A stretch of 64,000 nt of DNA, taken from NCBI GenBank assembly GCA_936440205.1, contig OW387133.1, forward strand, positions 71,176,374 through 71,240,373, read 5' to 3'. The notes under the pieces were generated by a model that was given only the letters and a program-made list of their open reading frames with translations, was not told the origin of the DNA and ran no database searches. The stretch is from Lepidonotus clava. Lineage: Eukaryota; Annelida; Polychaeta; Phyllodocida; Polynoidae. Positions 10,843 through 23,000 of this stretch are shown piece by piece; the stretch's first letter is position 1, and the number at the start of each line of letters is the position of its first letter. The position numbers were made by a program, and so were the translations under genes.

Positions 10843-11929
10843 TTCTGGACAAAAAAAACACTATTCAAAAAATGACCCCCCTCTCAGGAAAGCTGGCTAC
10901 GGGCCTGTAATTATGCATAAATAAATTATGCATACCAGTATGTATTATATGACACATAACTTCATCCATAATTATTGGAATACATATTTCCCAAAGAAAT
11001 TGCCATTTTAAAAAGAAATATTATTGATCAAATATTGAAACCACATCAGCTACCAGATATTTGCTTATTTTGCATAATTCACTTATTCAGTACAATAGAT
11101 GTCGGTTTTCATCATCCCTTAAAATTATCATAATCTATAACTTTTCAACACTAAATTAGTTCTTTGCCACAGAAGCACCTTCACACGTCAAATAATCTGA
11201 AAAATCAAATTCAGAAATTTAATTACCGTAACTGAATCTTTTAATGATTTCTTGTCAGATAACAAAAATTCTATAGAATAATAAAAAGAAATAGGCCTAC
11301 ACAAATTTAAAAATTCAAGTCATATGACCGAAATTTGCATTGAAGAGAGGCAAAGGGTTATTTACGTATCTTATCCTGGGGGATTATCCTACCTTAGGCC
11401 TATAAGACTTAGAGATAGAACTAGATTCAACCAACAAAAAATTAATATAAAAAATACGTCACATAAGCTTTTAAGAATAGACAACACCTCTCAGCGGCAA
11501 ATGCGCCATGCTCCCTTTCTTTTGGATTAATTTTTTCACTGTTTAGGGCATCATGATATAACACATATTTTAAAAGCCAATGCAAACCCTATCTAATGGC
11601 ATAAGTTATATCAGGATGTGAAGAATTGCACCTATAACCACCTATGTAGTTAGACCGGAAAGTAAAAAAAATGCATTTGTTACTTTAATTTTGTTAACAA
11701 GGATATCTCAGAAACTACTGCATATAGGCCTAGGCCTAAATGCATGCATGAAATTATGTGTAGGCCTACAGTAGTTCTGTGCTTAGATCTAAATTACAAA
11801 AGAAAAACGGCCTACCCCCATTTTATCCTAATCTAATTGACTAACTAACAGCTTTTGCATGTGTGTTGATTTGGAGCACTGACTGCAATAATTAATAACA
11901 TTTCTCACACTTGAGGCTACTTGGGCCTC
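10843..11929. other. AT-rich intergenic stretch
   Basis: No gene seen. It contains a TTATGCATAA-type AT-rich near-palindrome at about 10909-10935 and several TAGGCCTA blocks (around 11290, 11395, 11725, 11760), a motif scattered elsewhere in this window too. Confidence 0.55.
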
Positions 11930-12189
11930 CCCGGTAATCCTTCCCCAACACCCACGCCAGCCCCGGCACCCAGCACCACCTCCCTGGCCCCTGACCGTCG
12001 TTCCGGTCCGCCAACTCCTGTGGCGGGAACCTGTCGAGTCACGTGACAGAGGCGAGTTTCCATAGTGGCGGCGGACGCAGTCACATGATCAAACAAGATG
12101 TCTGACACCACCTCAGTCCGAACCCCCACGCACTGCGCTCCAGTTCTTCCCGAAATATGAACGGTGACAGCTGAAGACGCAAGAAGAAG
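11930..12189 (+). promoter_or_regulatory. CpG-rich promoter-like region and possible 5' UTR
   Basis: GC content and CpG density rise sharply here relative to both flanks. It contains the palindromic E-box GTCACGTGAC (12038-12047). Two short upstream open frames begin at ATG 12085 and ATG 12098 (the latter about 20 codons) before the candidate start at 12190. The position directly before an ATG in good context and a strong splice donor suggests a promoter. No TATA box was recognised. Confidence 0.45.
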
Positions 12190-12269
12190 ATGGGATCTTT
12201 GAAGAGAAGCAGTTTCCCGCCAGTCCTCAAGCATTACCTCCCCGATTATCAGCCGAGTTTTGTGGACTT
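12190..12269 (+). CDS. Candidate first coding exon of an unrecognised gene
   Basis: ATG 12190 is in good context (A at -3, G at +4). It opens MGSLKRSSFPPVLKHYLPDY then QPSFVDL and runs into tt|gtgagtaa, a strong donor at 12270, leaving two bases of a codon. I do not recognise the peptide. The exon-like block at 39699-39882 has the matching incoming phase, so the two could belong together, but many other joins are possible. Alternatively this is a chance open frame in a CpG-rich patch. Confidence 0.35.
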
Positions 12270-12975
12270 GTGAGTAATTTTCTGCTATTTTCTCCTCCGC
12301 GTGGAACATCAACTGTCACACTGTGTCTTTCAGGTGTCAGTGAACACCACACGCGGTTGTTGTTGATGTTTTTTTTGGTGTGTGTTCAACGTCATGTGCT
12401 TACCCAGTATCTAATGAATTATTGGTTTAGCGTTGATATTAGATGGACAGAAAATTTGAGTTGGATGCGCAGTTACTTGAAGACGAAATATGAACACGAC
12501 TGTCAAAGTGTCATTAACAAGTTATGTCACGACTGTCTTGAACTGATAGTCTAAGCCTAATACTCATAACTTAGCCATAAGCATAGGCATAGACATGTCA
12601 TTATTTCAATTTTCATCATGGAAAAACGCGATAGGAAATGAACCGAGGGAAGTATCTTGTGAACAATTTGATCAGGTCGTTAAGACAACGAACAGTGAAA
12701 GTGTCAAGTCCTGTGTCAGTGTTATGCCATATCTGATATGAGTCAAATTTGACTTCTTGACTGTCAAAAAAAGATCTACTACTACTAGAACTACTAATAA
12801 TAATCTACAACGTCCAAAATTAAGATAAATTAAACTTTAAAGATAGACAAGCATGCACTTGAAATTGAAGCATGCAATGTTCTCACATGGTCACAAATCC
12901 ACCTAGGGATCACCTACGTATCTGACTCCATACATAGCTTATAATTCGTTTAGAACAATGACCGAAATTAGTAAT

Positions 12976-13795
12976 TTGTTTGTGGGATTAGTTTAACGTC
13001 CGGCCAACCCTTCAGGGTTCTTTTACCAGACTGCACAAGGTAAGGCCTTTCAGCTCGTTTTACACCACAGGGGCGGTGACCGAATCTATGAAATGAGGTG
13101 CCTATTTGTAGCAGTGGGACCCAATGCCCTCTTTATACGGAAGATGCGAGTCTGAGGCTATTGGGGAAATCCCGTTCCATTTCCGCAACGCGCTGCGAGT
13201 ATCGCGACGGGAAATGCTGGGGTTCTCTCCAAGCAGATCCTTCCTGCAACGCATTGAATTATAGTGGCGAGAGGTCCGCCTGGAGAGTGTGAAAAAGGGA
13301 TTCCCCAACGATTGCTAATTAACTAGGGTTTCCCTGACCATTTGGAGGCCTGTTTGGGATTCCATGGGACATTACAAAACTTTTTCTCGCTTACTGCATG
13401 AAGATTGGACCACTATTTCCAAAGTTGGAACGAAATAACCTGTTTCTCTCCATACATAGCCATAGTAAATGACCCCAACGTTTCCGATCGCGATTTCCCC
13501 GCAACATGGGTGCGCAATGTGTTTTTTTGAGACCTTCATATTCAGTATAGTGCTGCCACACTGAGATATCATGTCATAGGCCCATACAATACCCCACCCA
13601 GTCACATTATACTGACACCAGGCCGACCAGTCATATTTCGTGGTTCTTACTTTATACCGAGTGCCAGGCAAGCAGTGACCACTACCATTGTTAAAGTCTT
13701 TGGTATGACTCGGCCAGGGATAAATCCCAAGACCTTCCAGACTCAGAGGGGGCTCCCGAAGGAACCCCCACCCCGAATCCCCACGGGGGACCAAA
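12976..13795. repeat. Probable dispersed repeat block
   Basis: Composition changes abruptly from AT-rich to about 50% GC, with text of the kind found in invertebrate interspersed repeats (GTTTAACGTCCGGCCAACCC near 12993; on the minus strand, CCTATGACATGATATCTCAG near 13560-13580). A 140-codon minus-strand open frame (13372-13794) has no recognisable domain. I could not find both ends or a second copy in the window, so the repeat nature is inferred. Confidence 0.35.
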
Positions 13796-16700
13796 ATTAG
13801 TAAATAAAAATCATGTCATCACAGTTATGCCTCCCTGTACTGGCACAAAATAACATTCATTTACACTCAGTTCAAGTTACACATAGGTTCTTAGAAATTT
13901 CAATACAAAACAATTTTGATCCTTAATTGTCCTTAATCTTTCTTCAAAGACATGCTTGCAGAAGCAGATAACTTGCATATAAATCTATATCACAATGAAA
14001 GTGATTAAAAGAAATGGAGGAAAAACGATCTAGTAATCACACATTAAGTTATAGGCCTAGGCCTAACTCAACCCTTTGTCTGTCCCACACAAAAAAAACG
14101 GATCCTGAACAACAAATTGATAATCTTTCATCCTGTGGGTGTTAATGACTTTGGACGCGGTCTCAAAGTCAAATTCCATCATCGCGCACCGAAATTTTGG
14201 GGAAATAGCGAACGGAGGTTGGTGGTGCTTTAACACTGGCTTCTAGTTCTAGTTATAGCAGAAAACATGTTATTTCACTCTAACTTTTTAAATATCGCTC
14301 CAATCTTTATACAGTTAACGAGAAAAAGTTTGGAAATTATCCCATACATGCGATGAAAATCTTCAAATTTTCCTCACGACTCCTGAGTCCAGTTTTCCCA
14401 GATTTGCGAAAATTCCATTTTTCCTCATAGGCATCAAAGCTAAACAAGGTGACTTCTGGCGCCCAATATTTCACTGCGCGATGACGGAAATCCTGTGGAT
14501 TCAGCATCAAACCACTAACCCATCTTTGTTTTAGATGTTAAGTAGGCACCAGGCCTAACATTATTGGTGTAACGCTATCTGGGAAAACACCGAAATTGTG
14601 AAACGTTATAATAATCCCATCTGAGAGAATATAGAAAACCTGGTATGTGAAAATGGCGTATTCTATTAATTACAATTGAATCATGTCCAAGCCGAGATAT
14701 ATATCGATCTTGGTTGGTTATTTTATGATCTGTTAATGACGGAAACACTGGCTATTTCGTTGCAGTTTGACCCGCCAATCTCATTGTATTGTGTAAACGC
14801 TAATCCTTTGAGCTGCTTAGGCGTAAATGGCAAACGGGATTTCAAATCCTCTTACCTTGGTTAAGTACTCCAGCTTTTAAAGCCAGTTTTCACAGCTTCA
14901 CTTTTACTTCACAATCTTTGAGAAGTGGAAACAATTAAACGTGCGTGTCACTAATCCTATAGACGTGACAGTTTGTAATAATATGATAATCTATGGATTA
15001 ATTGTTTTCCTTCTATTTTTGGCTCGAGAAACATGGGCAATAATGTAAATCTAAATAACCAGCTAGCAAAGGTCAAAGAATGTTGATTTATCTTCAGTAT
15101 TTGCAATCTTTTCTGGTTTTCGAAAACCCTAAAGTAATAGAGACCAGAACAAAAATAGAAAATACTTTTTTTCTGGCAGAGTTTGCCAGAATCTATCGTT
15201 CTACATTGATATGAGGGTTTGATCAATGGACGCAGTCGCCGAATTTCAATTTGTTACCGTTTCCTCTAGTATAAAATGTGATGCGAACTACAGGAATTAT
15301 AGTTTGAGTTCCTATGTGTTGTTGAGCTAGTCGTATTATAGTTATAGCTGGACGATACTACAGTATTGTGAAGACTGAAGTGTTCGCACGTGTACTTTCG
15401 TGTGTGCATGTGAGTTTGAGCTTTCCATTTCCAACAACCGCCTACCTTTTTAACACTAAACCTCAAAGTGAAGATCGAACTGGATGTTTGTGCTTCAATT
15501 CATACCCCCTGAGTAGTACCACCAACATTACTCAAAGACTTAAACATTTAGTTTAAACAGTTTTGAGGCATGTTTTCGCAATTGCATAACCATGTGTTTT
15601 CGTTGAATATATACCTTAGTAGGTAGAAATGTAGGCAACGACGAGAATTGTTTTCGCCGAAACGATACCAACAACTTGAAGCATATGTTAACTGAATGGA
15701 GAGTGGAGATGTTTTAGAACAGACCAATAATGCAGTTTTACGTGATACCAGTAACTAATGATAATAATGTGTAAAACAACACTAAATCTATACAGATTAG
15801 GTAGGGTGAATTTCCCTAAAAACAAACATACATAAAACAACAACAATGCATTTTCCCACTACATCTCGGAAATTAATGCACTGAGGTGATTTATAACAAG
15901 AAATTAAATATATTCATCGTAAAATTTTATGATAGTAAAACTAAAAGTGTCTCCATGGATATTTTGAGACTTTAGGGGACTTTTGATTCCCGAAATCTCT
16001 TCGTATAAATGTGCTAGTCGATGCAACTTACTTCTAAACTAGACAGCCTGTAGTGCAAGGGAAACTTAAGGATGTACCTCACTAATTTGTTGGCTACTAG
16101 TAAAGTCAACGGTGATAGATTTTGCAAAGGCATCAATATAAGGTGTTTGCCAAATTAGCCGCCAGGTGGCATATGTGGGCGCCCATATGTGATGTGCATT
16201 ATAAAATATTCTCGACGCCATGTCAAATTTTCGTTTTGCATTGAGGACAGCTTAGTTCTATTGTAATCTAAAAATAAATACCTATAGTTTTGATCATGGT
16301 GATTGTAGACGATAATTTGATAGAATAAATAAAAAGAAAAGCGGCACCGCTACAGTTTTTCTTTCATAAAACATATCTAGACAATAAAAAATCTAAATTT
16401 CTAGGTAATTCCGTTTGAAATAAAGGTAGTTCATAAACGAAACTAGAGGGACAGATTTTCAAGAAATAAAATTGGAGTAGCTCGAAAATCCAAGTTCGTG
16501 GGAGCTCGGATTTTAAAGTTTCAATCTCACTTTTCCCCCCAGACTTGAGTAAAATTTAATTGTAAGCCCAAGGCGGGTCAAATTGGTTAACGTTGTGTAT
16601 TGGAGTACCTTTGTAATTTACTTGTTAGGTCAAGTGAAAAAAAGCATGGTAAGTAAAGAACTCCTGCTTTTGTAAAGGTGTAAGGACAACCCCTCCATCT

Positions 16701-16872
16701 TTTCATAATTCATATCACCGCCCTCGATATGACCACGGCTATTAAAAGGATCACAGAACAGCCAAATAGTAGACCAATAAGTTTGTTTTTATACATGTTT
16801 CAGGGCACTTACGCTCTCGGAAATAGTCCTAGGTGATTCTTGGTGTGTTTGTGCTTACATGGTGAGCAAATA
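13796..16872. other. Non-coding AT-rich stretch
   Basis: No gene, RNA or clear repeat recognised. Short open frames near 14676-14864, 14957-15226 and 15266-15556 show no domain, no splice-signal support and AT-type codon use. If the candidate gene at 12190 is real, this is part of its first intron. Confidence 0.5.
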
Positions 16873-17094
16873 CAGGACTCAACATTAAGCATTGCCCGCC
16901 TGCCCGGGGCAGGTATAACTTGAGGTGGGGCAGGTAAATGCTGACATTCACCTGCCCGAAGGGCAGGTAACTTTTTTGTCATAATATGAGAATCTAGTAA
17001 AGTTGGACAGGTAAAATTAAGAGTCGGGTAGGTAAAAATTCATCCACACCTGCCCGACGGGCAGCCAGGCCATAAACCTTAATGTTGAGCCCTG
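16873..17094. mobile_element. Short non-autonomous DNA transposon (MITE), copy 1
   Basis: 222 bp with terminal inverted repeats of about 17 bp: left CAGGACTCAACATTAAG, right (as reverse complement) CAGGGCTCAACATTAAG, one mismatch. It is flanked on both sides by AAATA, a possible 5-bp target duplication. The interior holds several CTGCCCG / CGGGCAG inverted pairs that could fold into a hairpin. CAGGG-type termini are common in hAT elements, but the 8-bp duplication expected of hAT is not clear. A second copy lies at 34430-35026. Confidence 0.8.
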
Positions 17095-20000
17095 AAATAC
17101 TTATGCGTAACTTTGTAAAGTAGAAACACAGTAAGTTTAACTTTAGTTTAAGGCATACTGCTAGGGAACTTCTAATGACTTATGAAACACGCAGGAAAAT
17201 TCCTACACTTTAAATCCTTAATAAATTGCACGACTAAATTGGTATTAAGGGGTAAGATTATTGCCTTCTCGACAGGTGCATGTCAAGATTACCTCGGTTG
17301 ATTAATGAAGTATACATGCAAAATATTTGCCCTTCATGAATACGCTTCGTTGGTAAGCAGAAAATTCTCCGTCTAGTTTTACCAAAAATCCTGGTATTGT
17401 TTCAGCTTTGTTTATTTCTTCAGACTTGGCATCTGAAAAGGGATGGATCTGTTTAGATTTATAGTTCATGGTTGCAATTACTCAATAATCCATACAAATC
17501 TAAATAAAATAAAATAAAATGATAATTTTAACCACTACGGGGGGAGTTTAGAATTGATGACGTGTACATAATTCCCGAAACTGGTACTTGGTTCACACAT
17601 CTCAAATTATGCTAAGTGTACATGCATGTACTGTGTACATTATGCAGCCTTTTTGCGCCCTGAGAGAACCGTGGCCGGAGCACTCTCGCTGACCGCCGGC
17701 TGACCACCCGGCACTGTTTGTCCCTATGTCGGCGTGTGTACAGTCTCCCCGGGTTACAGTCCACTCAAATAGCTATGACATAAAGGCCTGAGCCGGTTAT
17801 GAAGGCTGTCTTATGTAACCTGTCACACAGGAACGTGACGCCGACGGCCTGCCAATAGCCCAGCGCCCTTTGCCTTGTTTGCTCATTATATGCTCTATGT
17901 GCTCTGTGTATTTTCTGTACGGGGCTGGATGGCATAGCGGAAATCGTTTCATATGCGCGAAACTATGGTCCGCATATTGGGTACAAGTGTATACTGTTAT
18001 TAACCATAAGACTTAATAGACGGAAAATAGCATTCTTGAAGACGTGGGCTTTGGTGTGCTGCCTGATGACCGTGGGTGGATGATTTTATTTGGCACATAC
18101 AAGTACGAATTGTAAATTGATGGGTCCAAATGTAACAGTATTAACGGAGAAGCCATGGTATTGTTCAAGATGATTGATTTATTCATCTTTATGTTCGATC
18201 AGAAAGTTATATATTTGTGAATTGATGCAGAATTTCCAAGAATGACTTGTGCATTCGAGATGGATTAATTTTTGGAAATTCCACCTGTCATTGTTCTCTT
18301 TACTGCAATTTGTCGCATTGAAATAGTCAGATTCATGTCAGACTGATTAAAACGGCGCATTGAATTGAGAAATATCAAATACCCATACGAGAGAAGAGTG
18401 GCGTTCATTATAATCACTGCCGGTTGTACTGATTTCTCTGTTATTCTGTGCAACATACTACTCCATAATCCCATTGATAGCGATAGAGAACGATCTAAAT
18501 GCTATCCAGGCAAGTTCCCATACAGGCTACACATTCTCCGATCGCTAGTCACAAAAGGCCTCTATGCTGCCTACATCATTCAAGAAGCAGCCATTTCAAA
18601 ACTCGCCAATTTTATTACATCTAAATCATGCCTAGTCTAAAGACCACCTCACCCAATCGCCATATTCCCGGCTGATGGATAGAGGGCGCCGCCGGCGGCT
18701 CCCACTTGTTTTCCCCATTCGCCACACGGGGGCGCGCGTGTCGCCGGCCGTCCTCCAGGTAGGGCTGGAGACTGTGCCACGTAGGAGGAAATGAGGCTGG
18801 CTGGGAGGGCTGGTAGGGTGGGGGGCCGGGCGCCGCCCGTTGGCAAACACCGGTCGTAATTTGTAGGCCTGTGTAGAGAGAGCTGTACATAGTGCTGGGC
18901 CGGCTGGGTTTCATGGCGTGTCCATTCAGAGCCCAGCCAGTTATTGCCGCGTTGGTTCCCACTCCGGCACCAATATGGCACAGCTAGGACAACCCCCCCA
19001 CTTCTGCATGCACCACAGTACAGCGTGTATTGAATATGATATTGCTCTTTTATTTGTGTGTATGATTTTAGTAAAGTGTTCATGTATAAGTATGGTATGA
19101 GCGGTAAATGTACACGCAAGCTAATCTACAGCGGCACGGAGCAGTATGAGTGAGGGCCTGTTCTTTCTCTGCCTGTAGTCCGTTGGTGGCACAGGCAATG
19201 GCTCCCACCATCCCATGACACCGTATTTTGAATGGAAACAAGGATGGATCAGCCTCCTACTGCAGCTTCCAATCTGTCCTAAAAGCAGAGCTGGCTTTTT
19301 GCCACCCTCAAGAGGACGGCAAAAAGAGATACTGGAAATGTTCTTATTGCAGTTGATATATCAACCACCATAAAAGCATATTTCCTATCTTACCGACCTT
19401 CAGGGGAATAATTATACGGATATTGATTTGTGGTAGGTAGGGATAAAACAAATGCATATGTCTAATACGACCTGACACTAAGGGTGTATAGATTTCTTTT
19501 GCTGACTGAGGTTCAGCCCCCGTCGACCCTCAGCCCCACAACGTTACACTGGGCTCTTCATTATGCGGTAACATAGTCTGTTGAAATGCAAGGCGTTTCC
19601 AAGGGCTGAAAGAACCCCTCGGATGGTGATGGATGGTAATTACTACTGTTACATTAAGAGCCTTTCATCTTGGACTCAAGGTGAATCCTCGGCCCGTCTG
19701 CGGGGCCGACAAGTCCTTGACGGGCAGCGAGGTTGAATCATTAGGTCGCCCTGCTGTCATGATATAGGGTAGACGTGGGGAAAACCCGCCGGCGCCTCGT
19801 CAACACGGAAGTATAGGGCCAAAAAATGGTCAGGAAACGTATGTAACCAAGGAAAACAGTTTACTATTATTAAACCAGGGCAACTGAATAAAAAGACGTA
19901 ATCAAAGCAAGTAGAAAAATTGTTACCATTGCGGTTTACCACTGGGGCTACGTTGGTTTTCGAGGTGTGTTTGCAAGGAGGTAAAGGGAAGAAAATAATA

Positions 20001-23000
20001 TGTCACGTGATGATTTGCTTGGTGTAAGTCTAGCCTGCCAACAGCTGCCTGCTGGCTGCTGGATGGATGAGATATCGGCCGAGTAGGGGAGAGGGGGAGG
20101 GGGAGGGGGTTCAAAACGTACTTAGTGCTCACCACGTTGCTCGGGGTCGTGTTCATTGATGGTGGAGCCAGCATACATTCAGCCGCGGGTACATCAATTA
20201 ATTACAGTCCGCCGCAACGTGGGATTTAGTTCAAATTAAATTAATCGTCATGCGGTTAATGATGTCCATATGCAAGCAGCCAAAGAGGGTGCATTAAATT
20301 CATGCTTCACCCCTGGGCTGTTTGATCTTGGACTATGCTACAATTAAAAATGATTAGGTAAATGATGATTCTATGAGAAGAATCATTTCCGTTTAAATCC
20401 CCTTTTATTTTTAAATGCTTGGGATCTATTTAATCAAAATGAGGAATTTTGGGTGTGTAAACTAGGTGTACCCGTGCTAAATTTGTTGGCGCTGCCTTTT
20501 TATGGTACTTAAAAGAGAGGATGGGAGCGTAGGGATTGGCAATGGGGGCCTCATGACCTGATCTATGTACCATTTCCCCAGTACCTACACAACTCACAAA
20601 CCCACGAGGTCAGATAGGATCAAGGTGATGTACAATTAGTGTGAAGCTGTCAGTGTCTATGTACCTGTCCGTGTGTCGACACTGTCAGAGCCTTCTCCCC
20701 TCAACACCCTGACAGCCCTCCGTATCACGAGGACGACGATCAGGGAGGTGCACACTCACACCCATACAGACAAACACGCAGACTCGTTGGCCCTCCACCT
20801 GGCCCTGCCCCGCCGCCCGGAGAGGAGCGGCCGCTGCAGGTACTACAAGTAGTAGTAGTACTACTCTCCCGGGCCGACAGACACCGAGATGGACCCATCC
20901 CCCGACCACCACCGCCACCACCACCAGCACCACCACCGCCGCCTCCTCGTGTCATCACCCAATCAACAGGTGGACACCTCACCTGTTCAGTCGCCAGGCC
21001 CGGCCCATGCTGACCGAACCTGCTGGAGGAGGAGGGGCTGGCATCCCCCGCCCTGGAGGGATCCACCTTGAGGCAGAGGGCACTATTGCCGCTCAGGCCC
21101 ATGATGGACCTTTATCCTTAGACGTGGGAATCACCGCGGAGCTTTACCGTAGTGTGGGAAACCCAGAGGATACTCCAGTCAATCTGCCAGGTCGTAGGTG
21201 CTGGAGGAGTATGGTGTCTGTGTTACACGTATGTGAAGACGGGAGTAGATCAGGGAAGAAACAGCTGTAAGGACAAAGGGAAGAAGAGCCCGCGTGGACA
21301 ACGTGGTAGGTGCTTCTCATTATCATTATTCAGTGTCTGCAAAAAATCGCAGCACTCATAGATTCTGATGATGATTAAGTACAGCGTCGTTACTTTCTCT
21401 TCACATTATTTCTCGACACGACGATCACGACCTCCCTTGTGTTCACTCACACATTAGCATGGTTCCGTTTTTGTTTTTTTGTTGTCTTTTTTTTGCCCAG
21501 TTATGATACGTGACGTACGTCTTATGCACCACAGTCTAAAACGGACCGCACCCAGATTTCGCATAGAAAATGGCTTGACATTTCCATGGCTTTGCAGGGC
21601 CGTTTTTCCCCGTCGCTGCTGCTGTTTGTGCACCTCGTTGAAACCGACTTGCGGAAATATCTCGGGTGGAGTGAGTGTTTGACGGCGGATGGGCCTCATA
21701 CACGTGCCCACGTCTCTATTCAATATAACTTAAGCCTACCTGAGGCAGGTGAAGATAGCTATATAGTTACTGGGCCTGATTCAGGTAGGTCTACCGTGAG
21801 AACAGGGGCGGACGGTACAGGGCCACATACTCCGCTTAGGAAAATTCCATCCAGTGCAAGGTAATAGCAAATAACGCGAGGGTCAGGTTGGGGCGATAAA
21901 AAGGTCTCACCCTTGGTGGTAGTACACTTAGTTCACAAGTTTGACATGCTAAGGTAGAAGATCATGGGAAAAGGATGTACAGTTATGAATAGTAGCATGT
22001 TTCGTATGTCATTTATTTGATCGAATCATCTTACCACTACACACACAAAAAAAACACAAGCCTCAAGGGTGTGGGATCATCTTGTATTGTCAGTATTTTC
22101 ATTGACAATATTTTGAAAACTTGGCAAAGCAGAAACAAACTCTTGAAATTCCCTTCAGGCCACATGTTAAAACGATAAAAGAGTACGAGTCGCTCTTATC
22201 TTCTTAGGAAATTTATTACTTGATAAGATAAATCCTGTGGAGTCACTGAGCTTCACTTTAACCAAAGGCAAGTGGGCCCTCTGCCAATGTATACTCAAGT
22301 ACGAAGCAAGTGCGGTAGACTAGCAGCACAGGTGGCCAAGACCTATACAGCAAATTATATAAAATGGGTCTACTCCTCCCATAAAATAACGTATTATATG
22401 GATATATATTCAAGTAACGACTTCACCTATTGCGGTGCACACGGTATTTTATTTAAATTGCATTTTGATTATGACAAAGCACGTGAAACAAAGTGAATGG
22501 ATGTTTAACTTGGGAGACCAGGTGGCACATCCATCTTCCTTGAGGATGTAATGCTTCAAGTGGAGGAGCACCAGATATCAGTGGTAAATGATGGCATCGC
22601 CTTCCTCCAGTGTGAAGTGGGTCTCTCCAGGTGTAGACTGTTCAGCTTACCGAAGCAGACTTAACCTTAATCATTCTATCTTCCGGGTACCCTGGCGTTA
22701 AATGTGAAGGGCCTATCCTATATTTTGAACTTGAAATAAGGCCACAGTCATCACATGTGTTGATTTATGCAAATATAATCTATACAGACACCTAGCTGTC
22801 GAGATAATTGGAAAAATGTGATTAAGAGTAAGGTAAAGCTCTAGAAAACTCTGGTTTCTTTGGACTAGAAATTGGATGTCAAATGTAACACTTCGGTGGC
22901 TTATGCGGTCATATTTTATCTGTCGAGAACCCCCATCCCCCTTATGAAGCCATAAAAAAGGGACTGACTGTGAGGTGTGCAGGAGGCAAGACGTGCCGGT

